From Planctomycetota bacterium (GTDB taxonomy: Bacteria; Planctomycetota; Planctomycetia; Gemmatales; Gemmataceae): a DNA stretch of 42,104 nt. The stretch is taken from assembly GCA_016195405.1 (NCBI GenBank), contig JACPZP010000170.1, positions 1 through 42,104 of the forward strand, in the 5' to 3' direction. The translations under genes and the position numbers were made by a program. The notes beneath the pieces were generated by a model. The model was not told the origin of the DNA. It worked only from the letters and a program-made list of their open reading frames with translations, and made no database searches. Positions 1 through 7,312 of this stretch are shown in pieces; the stretch's first letter is position 1; every line of letters starts with the position of its first letter.

Positions 1-591
1 GTCGTCTACAACGGCCTCAACGCTTTTCCTCCCATCACCGTACAAACGACCTTTACGAGCACGAACCAGCTCAACCTAGTTTTGCAAGTTTCGCAAGGCA
101 CCGACGTGGCCTCGCGCCGCACTGAAGCCAGCACCATCGCGACAGCCGAAGCCGGCGGCAACTTCCAGGTCAACCTCGCCGGCTTCGAAGATGTCGGCTG
201 GATTTTCAACAACTGGAACCCGCCGCAACAGCAACCTGCCCGAGTTCCAATCGACGCACCCATGCCTCCGGCCGCCGAAAACGCCGCCCCGGCAGCCCGC
301 CAAACGCCGCCGGAGGTTCGTGAGAATCCGCCGGAATTCGAGAAGGCGCGTTTCGACATGCTCGACAGCGTGTTCAAAGACGATGCGCACGAGACCGCCG
401 GCCAACTGGATTTCGCGTTCCATCTCGACGCGCTCAATCCGATCCTCTCGGCCACGGACCGCGCCACCGACGCTGATGCCGGCCTTGCGCTAGGCGGCCT
501 GGTTCTCGGCGTTGCCGCCGCAAACACTGCCTCACGAACGACGCGACGAACGCGCTTGAAGCTGTGGGCGGCGGAGGATTTTGGGAGATAG
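1..591 (+). CDS. C-terminal part of an unrecognised protein
   Basis: The frame is open from the first base of the window to a TAG at 589-591, so this is the 3' end (196 residues) of a gene starting upstream. I do not recognise a family. The first 60 residues look like a beta-rich extracellular segment (Thr/Asn/Val-rich). The middle is Pro/Ala-rich, with a PPQQQPAR stretch and PPEVRENPPEF. The last 60 residues carry a short hydrophobic Gly/Ala/Leu stretch (ALGGLVLGVAAA) followed by a basic tail (RTTRRTRLK). A single membrane segment or sorting tail at the C-terminus of a large surface protein would fit, but that is inference. The composition is GC-rich, unlike the AT-rich stretch that follows at about 630-710. 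The coding call rests on the long open frame and natural composition; a competing minus-strand frame over the same bases looks like a GC-driven shadow. Confidence 0.6.
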   Translation, partial: VVYNGLNAFPPITVQTTFTSTNQLNLVLQVSQGTDVASRRTEASTIATAEAGGNFQVNLAGFEDVGWIFNNWNPPQQQPARVPIDAPMPPAAENAAPAARQTPPEVRENPPEFEKARFDMLDSVFKDDAHETAGQLDFAFHLDALNPILSATDRATDADAGLALGGLVLGVAAANTASRTTRRTRLKLWAAEDFGR

Positions 592-686
592 AAGATATTA
601 GATTCAATCTGCAATTCCCGGTGTGAGCATTCTAATTATATCAATTTAACTATTGCAAATAAATGACTTGCGTCATACGATCTCAT

Positions 687-708
687 TAAGATAAAAGTTT
701 TTATCTTA
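687..708. promoter_or_regulatory. Perfect 22-nt palindrome, candidate operator/promoter
   Basis: Two perfect 10-nt arms (TAAGATAAAA and TTTTATCTTA) are separated by GT. The palindrome ends 12 nt before the ATG of the ATPase gene, in the most AT-rich stretch of the neighbourhood. A site this close to the start would cover the promoter or transcript start, so an operator is a reasonable guess. It lacks a T-run after a GC stem, so it does not look like a terminator. Confidence 0.5.
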
Positions 709-720
709 TGAGAAACGACG

Positions 721-2181
721 ATGGCGTGGGGCTTTTACGGCCGCTCTCAAGAAGTGCGTGAGTTGGTCGAGATCTTCCAAAGAAACCGCTGGTTCTTCGC
801 TAAGATGACCGGGCGCCGTCGAATCGGCAAGACCACGCTGACGCAGCACGCACTAAGGGCAGCCGGAGTGCGAAGTGTCTTATACGTCCAAATCCCCGAC
901 TCAGGCCCAGGGGGTGTTTCATCTGCGGTCGCAGACGCTCTCGAAACCTTCGACATTCCACCGGACCAATTCGCGCGACCCCAGTCCCTTCCAGATTTGG
1001 CAAGGTTAATTGGAAATTTGGCGCGTAGCGGTTTCGTTGTTGTCCTTGACGAGTTCCAATACTTCAATCGCGCTCACCTGGAGCCGTTTTGCTCCCTCTT
1101 GCAAGCAGAAGTGGACGCCTTATCAGCCAATTCCGAAAGTATTCCTGGCGGGCTGATTGTCCTTGGCTCGATCCACACTGAAATGGTGGCATTGCTAGAA
1201 AATCGGTCGGCCCCGCTCTATAACCGAATCACAGACGAGATAAACTTATCGCATCTCGACATTGCGTCGGTTCTGGAAATCTTGCGGCAACATGCCGACC
1301 CAAGCCCTCAACGACTTCTTTTTCTTTGGACGCTGTTCGAGGGCGTTCCAAAATTCTACCGAGATTGCTACGAGCAAGGCGTCCTGGCTTCTGATCGCGA
1401 GCGTCTGCTGTTGCGGACTTTTTTTGAAAGCTCGTCTCCCCTGCGGACAGAGGCTGACAACTGGTTCTTGCGAGAACTGCGCGGCCGATACGACGTGGTG
1501 CTGAAATTTGTCGCTCGTCACGATGGCTGTATGCACAACGAACTCGTGGACTACGTTCGCCAAGTCAGCGGCGACGCTTCCGAACAAGTTGCTGGCTATC
1601 TTCGCGTGCTCACAGAACGTTCCCGTCTGATCGAAAAAAAACTGCCGATCTTCGCCTCCCCAAGAGCGCGCCGAACCCGCTACTACTTAACCGACAATTT
1701 TCTGCGTGCCTGGCTGGCTGCCATCGCCAGCCCTGTCGCCGCCGTCAATTTCCGGCCAGCGGAAGACTTGGTTGCGACCGCTAACCAACGGCTAAGCGAT
1801 GTCGAAGGCCATGCATTGGAAAAACTTGTCGGCGTGCTTTACGAAGAGCGAAGCAAGAAAGGCATCGGCGATTTTGCTCTGACGCAGCGGATACAAGGCT
1901 ATTGGAACCGTGGCGACACGGAGATTGCTCTCGTGGCCCTTAATGAATCCGACCAAATAATTCGGTTTGGTTCCTGCAAGCGGGCGGCTGATCGGTTGAT
2001 CCCTGACCTACCCAGATTCAATGGCCACATTGAGCGTTTTTTTGAAGAAGTTCCACGGTACAGATCATGGAAAGTTGAGCGCGTGTCGATTGCGCCGAGA
2101 ATCTCCATTGAAATCCGTGCTCGATTGCAAGCAGAAGGACACTTGGCACAGGATTTGGCAGACCTGACGGACGGATTGTAA
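721..2181 (+). CDS. AAA-type ATPase with DUF234-like C-terminus
   Basis: This 486-residue protein resembles the archaeal/bacterial ATPase_2 (PF01637) family, STAND-like P-loop ATPases often carried on mobile or accessory DNA. Visible motifs are Walker A GRRRIGKTT at residues 31-39, a Walker B strand FVVVLDEFQ at 105-113, and a C-terminal region (about 385-470) like DUF234, a PD-(D/E)XK nuclease-like fold. In that region the segment EIALVAL (401-407) has Ala403 where relatives usually have the acidic residue of EID, while GSCK (417-420) keeps the lysine. A nuclease activity may therefore be lost. The ATG at 721 follows a perfect palindrome by 12 nt; another ATG at 708 is out of frame. Base composition is less GC-rich than the surroundings, consistent with acquisition. 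The gene stands alone, with no partner in tight spacing. The cellular role of this family is not known; a defence or stress function is only conjecture. Confidence 0.85.
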   Translation: MAWGFYGRSQEVRELVEIFQRNRWFFAKMTGRRRIGKTTLTQHALRAAGVRSVLYVQIPDSGPGGVSSAVADALETFDIPPDQFARPQSLPDLARLIGNLARSGFVVVLDEFQYFNRAHLEPFCSLLQAEVDALSANSESIPGGLIVLGSIHTEMVALLENRSAPLYNRITDEINLSHLDIASVLEILRQHADPSPQRLLFLWTLFEGVPKFYRDCYEQGVLASDRERLLLRTFFESSSPLRTEADNWFLRELRGRYDVVLKFVARHDGCMHNELVDYVRQVSGDASEQVAGYLRVLTERSRLIEKKLPIFASPRARRTRYYLTDNFLRAWLAAIASPVAAVNFRPAEDLVATANQRLSDVEGHALEKLVGVLYEERSKKGIGDFALTQRIQGYWNRGDTEIALVALNESDQIIRFGSCKRAADRLIPDLPRFNGHIERFFEEVPRYRSWKVERVSIAPRISIEIRARLQAEGHLAQDLADLTDGL

Positions 2182-2203
2182 CGAGAGGGTTGTAACGAGA
2201 GGG
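2176..2203 (+). repeat. 14-bp tandem duplication at a stop codon
   Basis: The 14-mer TTGTAACGAGAGGG occurs twice in a row, and the first copy contains the ATPase stop codon TAA (2179-2181). It is a simple perfect duplication, probably from slippage or an old insertion footprint. Confidence 0.7.
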
Positions 2204-2290
2204 CCGGTCTTAGGCAATGCTTGAAACCTGTTGGCTCGATAAGAGCAAGTCATTCACACTTTTTAACACTCATTGCAGGACAGGTTCGCC

Positions 2291-2713
2291 GTGAAGAGAA
2301 AACTGGCATGGTCTGCCGCCGCACTCGTCCCTCTCTTCGTCCCTGTCTGGCTCTTTTGGCCAAGCGAGCCGGAATACGCCGCCGTTTACGAGAAGATTCA
2401 GCTGGGCATGACGCTCGGAGAAGTGGAAGACCTCATCGGCATGCATGCGGTAGACATCGACGCGATGTGTGACATCCTGTTCAAGAAGCGCCGCATCAAG
2501 TGGGTTCCTCCCGACACTATTCGCCATGACGGCAACGATTGGTCGAAAGCGCGGCCCGACGCTTCCAAGATCATGTGCTGGGGAGGAGCACGCACCGGCA
2601 TCGCGGTCCAGCTCGGAGACGATGGCTGTGTCATCGGCAAACACTTCGAGGAAGGTCCGCCGCTAAGCTTCTTCGACAACATGCGCTTCCGGCTCGGCCT
2701 GCCGTGGTGGTAA
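2291..2713 (+). CDS. Small membrane-anchored protein with SmpA/BamE-like motif
   Basis: This 140-residue hypothetical protein begins with a basic N-terminus and one hydrophobic segment (about residues 5-24), a signal anchor or uncleaved signal. It is followed by IQLGMTLGEVEDLIG, a motif typical of SmpA/OmlA/BamE-like and BLIP-like small domains in which a gMT..eV...iG helix pairs with a small sheet. A cysteine pair (in DAMCDIL and KIMCWGG) could form a disulfide outside the membrane. I chose the GTG at 2291 because it starts the hydrophobic leader directly and follows a weak AGGA about 12 nt upstream; an upstream in-frame TTG at 2273 would add six polar residues before the leader. The gene is isolated, 109 bp after the ATPase. 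Similar small lipoprotein-like genes are common in planctomycetes, but the function is unknown. Confidence 0.7.
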   Translation: MKRKLAWSAAALVPLFVPVWLFWPSEPEYAAVYEKIQLGMTLGEVEDLIGMHAVDIDAMCDILFKKRRIKWVPPDTIRHDGNDWSKARPDASKIMCWGGARTGIAVQLGDDGCVIGKHFEEGPPLSFFDNMRFRLGLPWW

Positions 2714-2918
2714 GTTCACGCTTCCCGATCGATCGACGCCATCAGTAGATTTGCGCCTCCCGCTCGCCTGAAAGCAAGAATTTCTCCCCCATCGCAATTT
2801 TCGAGAAGCAATTCCTCGGCTCCCTTCGCTATAGTTCTTCGGAGGTCCAACGCTCGGCGCGCGTAATGTCCGCGGATGCCAGGGCGTAATCGAACCATTC
2901 AACACAAGGAGATGCCAC

Positions 2919-3317
2919 ATGAGCGCGAACACTCCGGCCACGAACACAACTAACAACACGGTTTGCTGGGCGGACATACCGGTGCTCGACCTGGACCGGG
3001 CAATCCGATTCTATTCCACGGTCCTCGGCGCGAAGGTCGCCAAAGAGTCCGGCCCGGGCTTCCAGTTCGGCCTGCTTCCCCATTCCCAGAACAACGCTTC
3101 CGGCTGCCTGTGCCAGACGGCCGACAATCGGCCTTCCGAGCAGGGACCATTGGTCTACCTGAGCGTGGAAGGTCGCCTGGATGACGCGATCAAAGCGGCC
3201 CGCACAAGCGGCGGCCGCATCATCCAGGACAAGCATCCCATCGGCCCCCACGGCCATCGCGCGGTAATTGTGGATACCGAGGGCAATCGCGTCGCCCTGC
3301 ACTCGCATCAAGCTTGA
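2919..3317 (+). CDS. VOC-family (glyoxalase/dioxygenase-fold) protein
   Basis: This 132-residue protein is one complete vicinal-oxygen-chelate module pair. It has the first strand-helix WADIPVLDLDRAIRFYSTVLG (about residues 20-40), the middle strand LVYLSVEGRLDDAIKAARTSGG (about 84-105), and a final strand HRAVIVDTEGNRVALHS with the usual D-x-EGN-x-V-x-L ending. Members coordinate a divalent metal through His/Glu on paired strands; the C-terminal ALHSH fits, but the substrate cannot be predicted. A clear AAGGAG at 2906-2911 lies 7 nt before the ATG, so the start is secure. The protein is cytosolic, with no signal peptide. It is a single gene with no operon partner, and the roughly 400 bp that follow hold no convincing gene. 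VOC proteins of this length are often annotated only as glyoxalase/bleomycin-resistance-like. Confidence 0.88.
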   Translation: MSANTPATNTTNNTVCWADIPVLDLDRAIRFYSTVLGAKVAKESGPGFQFGLLPHSQNNASGCLCQTADNRPSEQGPLVYLSVEGRLDDAIKAARTSGGRIIQDKHPIGPHGHRAVIVDTEGNRVALHSHQA

Positions 3318-3534
3318 GCTTTCAGGCTTGAACTTGCATGGCACACGGCCGCGATAACGGTGGCCAGCTGCGTCGCGATTTGTTGGTCGACATTTCGAAA
3401 GTCAAGCTTGGTTGTTCGATTACTCTGAAAAATCCAACATCGTCGCTCGGGGGGGGTATGTGAGTTTGGGACTGTGGGTCCCTGACTCACCAACCGCCCT
3501 AAGGAACACGAACCCAAAGACTTGCATCAACACC

Positions 3535-3584
3535 CTCACCGCCAAACTGCTTGGCGGCGGTGGCGGTGAGCTTGGGCTTTTTTT
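3535..3584 (+). terminator. Stem-loop followed by T-run
   Basis: Perfect 10-bp arms CTCACCGCCA (3535-3544) and TGGCGGTGAG (3561-3570) are followed seven bases later by seven T residues (3578-3584). A smaller alternative hairpin GCCAA/TTGGC sits at 3541-3555. It could terminate transcripts from the VOC gene, although it lies more than 200 bp downstream. The whole stretch 3318-3721 otherwise shows only short, poorly supported open frames and one G-run near 3450; I see no tRNA or other RNA gene there. Confidence 0.4.
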
Positions 3585-3721
3585 CTTCTCGCTTCTTGAA
3601 GCCATGCCGGAAGTCTGCTACGCTGCCCTCCAACGGGCGCAGTCGTAGCGCCGGTGCGCTCGCAACACCTAATACCAAGAAGAAACTCAAATTCGCGGTC
3701 GACTGGCTTGGGAGGCCGGCG

Positions 3722-4018
3722 ATGGATGCGATTCAAGTTCCGCGCGAACTGCGCCAGATTCTCTGGGCCTGCTACGCGCAATGGGAGGACGAAGGTGGCG
3801 AGCCCGCCCAACGCGCCGTGACCTACAAATGGATTCGCGCCCGCTTCGCCAAGAAATTTGGCCGTTCGTTCCACCAATCGGCCTTGCGCGTGTTGGCGCA
3901 CATGGGATATTTGAAGAGAATCTACACCACGCGCGGCGGCAATCGCAACCGGCGCTATTACGCGCTTCTTGACCCGAAGAAAGTCAAGGACGCCCTTGCA
4001 GCGTGGGGCTACCGCTGA
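3722..4018 (+). CDS. Small basic hypothetical protein, winged-helix-like
   Basis: A 98-residue basic protein. After a short helix (VPRELRQILWACYAQWEDEGG) it has KWIRARFAKKFGRSFHQSALRVLAHMGYLKRIYTTRGGNRNRRYYAL. That reads as a helix, then a recognition-like helix, then a two-stranded basic wing ending in an aromatic strand, the usual look of a winged helix-turn-helix domain. This is a fold guess from pattern, not a family assignment. The ATG at 3722 has GGGAGG at 3710-3715, well spaced. The frame stays open upstream to an ATG at 3551, but that part runs through the stem-loop/T-run region and has an unnatural composition, so I exclude it. The next gene (SUKH-like) starts 42 bp downstream, so the two may be co-transcribed. 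Confidence 0.7.
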   Translation: MDAIQVPRELRQILWACYAQWEDEGGEPAQRAVTYKWIRARFAKKFGRSFHQSALRVLAHMGYLKRIYTTRGGNRNRRYYALLDPKKVKDALAAWGYR

Positions 4019-4060
4019 GACGGCGGCGACCGTGCAGATCTTGGTCGTGATCTTTTTCTT

Positions 4061-4951
4061 ATGGAAGTCACTTTCAAGTATCTTGAGTATCTGCCCAAGC
4101 GCTCCGTGTCCGAGGACGACATCGCGGCGGAAGAACAGGCTTTGGAAATTCGACTTCCCGCGGAGGTTCGTGCGTTCATTCTCGCCCACGACAGCGCCAC
4201 GCCCTGCCCTGCATGGTTCAGCGTTCCCACCCCGGCGGGCTTGGAATGGCATGGGCCGATCCTCTACTTCCTTTCGACCGAAGGGCCCCACGAGCGGGGT
4301 CAGGTGCGCGCCGTGAATTTTTGGGCGACGGCATGGAGATTTCGCCAATACCAAAAGATGCCGCCGCATTATCTCCCCATGGCCCAGATCGGCAGCATCA
4401 CAAAGGAAAACTATTTGCTGGTCTCCGTCGCCGCCGCTGACTCTGGGACGGTCTACTTGTGGCGCGAGTACAACAAGCGGTTTCGCACCGAGCAACTGAA
4501 GCGTGCGGCGGGATCGTTCGTCGAACTTCTGGCCGGTCTCGCCGCGCCGCCGCGGGAGATCGTGGAGGAAGACGAGCGCATCACGCGGGCCAACCACGAG
4601 GGGCGCTTTCGCCGGCCGCCGCCTGACTTCTACGCCGGCCCCGAAGCGCGGCGCTGGCTCGGGCGCAATCGTAATCCGGCCCCGCTGGGCGCCAACCACT
4701 TTCGCTCCGCGGAGAAGGCCCGCATCTTCGTGAAAGAGCTTTATGCGGCCGGCGCTACGCGGGTGCTCGTTCCCGAAGATCACATCCAAGACGACGACGA
4801 CGACGGTCCCTATGCCGATGCTCTGGTAGTGTTCCTGCCGTCCGTGGCCGACGCGCGTGCCGCAGTCTGCCGGCGTTGCCAGGATGAGTTGGATGAGCCC
4901 GAAGTTTTGGATGTGACCGATCCGAACCCGGTTTTTCTGTGGTGGGACTAG
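4061..4951 (+). CDS. SMI1/KNR4 (SUKH)-like two-domain protein
   Basis: A 296-residue protein. Residues about 15-165 look like a SMI1/KNR4 (SUKH) domain: the helix DIAAEEQALEIRLPAEVRAFIL, then AHDSATP, a proline-rich loop, and the strands YLPMAQIGSITKENYLLVSV and GTVYLWREYNK. SUKH proteins include many immunity proteins of polymorphic toxin systems, but planctomycetes and other soil bacteria carry many with no known toxin. The C-terminal 90 residues (HFRSAEKARIFVKELYAAGATRVLVPEDHI, then YADALVVFLP) form a second alpha/beta module seen in similar hypothetical proteins. An acidic run QDDDDDG falls between them. No toxin gene (Rhs, LXG, YD repeats) is visible nearby. The start is the first ATG, with no strong ribosome site. 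The downstream membrane-protein gene starts about 16 bp after its stop, suggesting an operon. Confidence 0.75.
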   Translation: MEVTFKYLEYLPKRSVSEDDIAAEEQALEIRLPAEVRAFILAHDSATPCPAWFSVPTPAGLEWHGPILYFLSTEGPHERGQVRAVNFWATAWRFRQYQKMPPHYLPMAQIGSITKENYLLVSVAAADSGTVYLWREYNKRFRTEQLKRAAGSFVELLAGLAAPPREIVEEDERITRANHEGRFRRPPPDFYAGPEARRWLGRNRNPAPLGANHFRSAEKARIFVKELYAAGATRVLVPEDHIQDDDDDGPYADALVVFLPSVADARAAVCRRCQDELDEPEVLDVTDPNPVFLWWD

Positions 4952-4967
4952 CTTGAACCGAGGCAAG

Positions 4968-5627
4968 ATGAATAGCGCGTGGACGAAGGAGGATCGCCGC
5001 GTTGGCATGTGGTCCGCCCTGAGCGTGGCCATCATTGGAGTGGTCTATTTTCTCACCGGGCTGGTCTGGCTTGTTACGGGCGGTTCGTCGACGCCGCAAC
5101 CCTTGGAACCCGCCGAACCGTACCTCTCGATCCTCGAACTCCTCATCCTGCTGTCCGCTCCCATTCTGATCGCGCTGATGGCCGCCGTGCATTCCTACGC
5201 GGCTCCCGACCGCAAGACTTGCGCGCTGGCGGCGCTCGCCTTGATGACGGCTTTCGCCGTCCTAACCGGCGGCGTTCATTTCGTGCAGTTGGTCGTCGCC
5301 CGCCGGCTGCCGGAAACGGCGCTCGAGCAATCCGTTATGCGGCTGTACCCCTGGCCCTCCATTGCGCTCGCGCTCGATCTCTTGGCCTGGGACGTCTTCC
5401 TGGGTCTGGCGCTCGTATTCGCCGGTCTGGTCTTCACCGGCGGGGCGGGGCTTCAGAAAGCCGTTTGGGCCGCGACGACCCTGTCCGGCGCGCTCTGCGT
5501 AGCAGGCTCGCTCGGACCGCTGCTCGGCCAGATGAGACTGCAATTTCTGGCCATCTCCGGCTACGCCGTGGTGTTGCCCGTGGCCTGCGCATTGATGGGG
5601 ATATTGTTCAGCCGGACACGGGAGTAA
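4968..5627 (+). CDS. Multi-pass membrane protein, unknown function
   Basis: A 219-residue integral membrane protein with about six hydrophobic helices: residues about 14-35 (WSALSVAIIGVVYFLTGLVWL), 53-75, 84-106, 126-150, 158-180 and 185-210. The layout, with a short Lys/Arg N-terminus and a charged SRTRE end, resembles DUF4386-like or other planctomycete hypothetical integral proteins; I do not assign a transport function. The ATG at 4968 is preceded by GAGG a few bases upstream and is preferred over an in-frame TTG at 4953 that sits directly after the previous stop. Its close spacing to the SUKH-like gene suggests co-transcription; whether the two act together is not known. Confidence 0.75.
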   Translation: MNSAWTKEDRRVGMWSALSVAIIGVVYFLTGLVWLVTGGSSTPQPLEPAEPYLSILELLILLSAPILIALMAAVHSYAAPDRKTCALAALALMTAFAVLTGGVHFVQLVVARRLPETALEQSVMRLYPWPSIALALDLLAWDVFLGLALVFAGLVFTGGAGLQKAVWAATTLSGALCVAGSLGPLLGQMRLQFLAISGYAVVLPVACALMGILFSRTRE

Positions 5628-5686
5628 ACTGACCTCTTCCGTGGGAGTGTCGATCGCCGTATCATGTCGTGAAAAGGAGCGAAGAT

Positions 5687-5914
5687 ATGGCACTTGTCAC
5701 ATTGCACCCGGGCACGTGGAAAAAACTGGTCGCGCTGGCGAAACGCCAGCAAAAAAAACCAGAGCGGCTAGCGGAACGCGCATTACGTGAATTTCTAGCC
5801 CGAATAGCGGATGAAGACCTGCTGGACAAATCCAAGCGCGCAGCTCAACGCCATGGAAAGACCCTCCGTGAGATCGACGAAGCGATTAAGCAACGACGAA
5901 GGGCCAAACGCTAG
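5687..5914 (+). CDS. Orphan RHH-type antitoxin-like protein
   Basis: A 75-residue, highly basic protein. The N-terminus MALVTLHPGTWKKLVALAKRQ followed by PERLAERALREFLARI reads as the strand-helix-helix of a ribbon-helix-helix DNA-binding domain. The tail (LDKSKRAAQRHGKTLREIDEAIKQRRR) matches the toxin-wrapping tails of type II antitoxins in layout. AAAGGAG at 5673-5679 lies eight bases before the ATG; an in-frame GTG at 5669 lies before the ribosome site and is rejected. The expected toxin partner (PIN or RelE-like) is absent: the next 31 bp lead directly into a SnoaL-like gene. It is either an orphan antitoxin or a regulator of its own cluster. Confidence 0.75.
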   Translation: MALVTLHPGTWKKLVALAKRQQKKPERLAERALREFLARIADEDLLDKSKRAAQRHGKTLREIDEAIKQRRRAKR

Positions 5915-5945
5915 CTATGGCCGCGAAGAAATTGAGAGGACGTGC

Positions 5946-6518
5946 ATGTTCCCCCTCGATCTCTCCAAGCTCACCGACCAACAACGTGCCCTGCTCGAAC
6001 TTTGGGAAGAACACCTGCAAGCCGAGTTCCAGGACAAGGACGCCCGCGCCTCTTGCGACACCATGGTCGCGCGGCCTTTCGTCAACCATGTTCCGGTGCT
6101 GACAGGCGGCGTCGGCCGGGCGCAGCTCGAGCATTTTTACGGCAAGTATTTCATCCCGAGCATGCCGCCCGACGTGGAACTCGTGCCGATTTCGCGTACC
6201 GTCGGTTATGACAAGATCGTCGACGAGTTCGTCTTCCGCTGCACGCACACCAAGCAAATGGATTGGCTGCTGCCCGGCGTGCCGCCGACCGGCAAAAAGC
6301 TGGAGCTTGTCATGGTGGTGCTCGTCAGCTTCGAGAACGGCAAAATCCATCACGAGCACATTCACTGGGACCAGGCGTCCGCGTTGGTGCAATTGGGGCT
6401 CCTGGACTCGAAGAACTTGCCGGTCGCCGGCGTCGAAACCGCGCGCAAGATGCTCGATCCGAATTCGGCGCCGTCGAATTTGCTGATGAAACGCACGATA
6501 AACGACGAGCGACTGTGA
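5946..6518 (+). CDS. SnoaL-like / NTF2-fold protein
   Basis: A 190-residue protein of the NTF2-like SnoaL polyketide-cyclase superfamily (ester-cyclase-like branch). It has an N-terminal helix LTDQQRALLELWEEHLQAEFQDKDARASCDTM, then PFVNHVPVLTGGVGRAQLEHFYGKYF, and the curved sheet strands DEFVFRCTHTKQMDWLLPGVPPTGKKLELVMVVLVSFENGKIHHEHIHWDQASALVQLGLL. The HEHIHWDQAS segment is the typical end of the cone-shaped cavity. Relatives are often found next to, or fused with, dienelactone-hydrolase-like enzymes; here an alpha/beta hydrolase follows two genes later. The ATG at 5946 has GAGAGGA a few bases upstream. It is probably in an operon with the antitoxin-like gene (31 bp before) and the HELGH gene (32 bp after). 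The ligand is unknown and the protein is cytosolic. Confidence 0.8.
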   Translation: MFPLDLSKLTDQQRALLELWEEHLQAEFQDKDARASCDTMVARPFVNHVPVLTGGVGRAQLEHFYGKYFIPSMPPDVELVPISRTVGYDKIVDEFVFRCTHTKQMDWLLPGVPPTGKKLELVMVVLVSFENGKIHHEHIHWDQASALVQLGLLDSKNLPVAGVETARKMLDPNSAPSNLLMKRTINDERL

Positions 6519-6550
6519 GAATTCTTCGCACTCCACCCGGAGCATAGCGC

Positions 6551-7297
6551 ATGTTCGGTTTGTTTCGCTCGGAACCGCGGTGCCCCGTCGATCCGACGGC
6601 CAAGGAATGGATTGAGCGACGGCTCACTTGGCTTAGAGAGCAGTTTGGGTGGGATCGACTGCTTTCCGCCGAAGTGGTTCTTCCACTTCCTGAGTATTTT
6701 CCCGATCCATACCAGGGCGAAATCGATGATCTGCGAGCGCTACTCGACAGAGTCTGTGAGTACATGGACATTGATCCGGATACCGTGGACATTGACATCT
6801 ACGAAGATCGCAATCCGGTGCACGATGAACATGGACGTCAGGGAACCGCAGGCTTGTACGACCAGGTTCGCGGCAGGTACCAAATTTGGATTGAAGTCGG
6901 CAACCTTGATGATCCGTTGGCCTTGGTCGCCACAATGGCCCATGAGTTGGGGCACGTGCTCCTCTTGGGACAAGGTCGCATCTCGGCGGATGCGGAAGAC
7001 CATGAGCCGCTCACGGATTTGCTGACGGTGTTCCTGGGCATGGGCGTGATTGCGGCGAACTCAGTCATTCGCGAAAAATACTGGCACGCCGGGGCTGTGT
7101 CAGGTTGGGACATGAGCCGTCGCGGTTACGTGACGATGCCCATGTATGGTTACGCCCTGGCCCTGTTCGCCTGGGTTCGCGGCGAGGAGAATCCGCCATG
7201 GGCAAAGGAGCTGCGCGGCGACGTCCGAGCGGCGTTCAAAGAAGGGACGAGATATCTTGTCGAAACTGGCGATTCTCAGTTTCAACCGCGGGAGTGA
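6551..7297 (+). CDS. HExxH metalloprotease-like hypothetical protein
   Basis: A 248-residue protein with a zinc-metalloprotease signature. HELGH at residues 131-135 lies in the helix DPLALVATMAHELGHVLLLG, followed by DHEPLTDLLTVFLGMG (E152, D156), which could supply the third zinc ligand in the pattern HExxH...E/D. The N-terminal 100 residues (MFGLFRSEPRCPVDPTAKEWIERRLTWLREQFG and a following acidic region) resemble planctomycete proteins annotated as hypothetical; CP in RCPVDP could form a metal or disulfide site. There is no signal peptide, so it is probably cytosolic. The start ATG follows CCGGAG. It is co-directional with its neighbours, 32 bp after the SnoaL-like gene and 15 bp before the hydrolase. 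The motif supports metal binding; proteolysis itself is inferred. Confidence 0.8.
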   Translation: MFGLFRSEPRCPVDPTAKEWIERRLTWLREQFGWDRLLSAEVVLPLPEYFPDPYQGEIDDLRALLDRVCEYMDIDPDTVDIDIYEDRNPVHDEHGRQGTAGLYDQVRGRYQIWIEVGNLDDPLALVATMAHELGHVLLLGQGRISADAEDHEPLTDLLTVFLGMGVIAANSVIREKYWHAGAVSGWDMSRRGYVTMPMYGYALALFAWVRGEENPPWAKELRGDVRAAFKEGTRYLVETGDSQFQPRE

Positions 7298-7312
7298 GAT
7301 GGGGGAAATCGA

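Noticed and set aside
3551..3721. N-terminal extension of the small winged-helix-like gene
   Set aside because: It passes through the stem-loop/T-run region; the GGGAGG and ATG at 3722 are a better start.
3536..5035. 499-codon minus-strand open frame over the SUKH-like region
   Set aside because: It runs antisense to better-supported plus-strand genes with ribosome sites and recognisable motifs, and its product looks random and basic, as expected of a GC-driven shadow.
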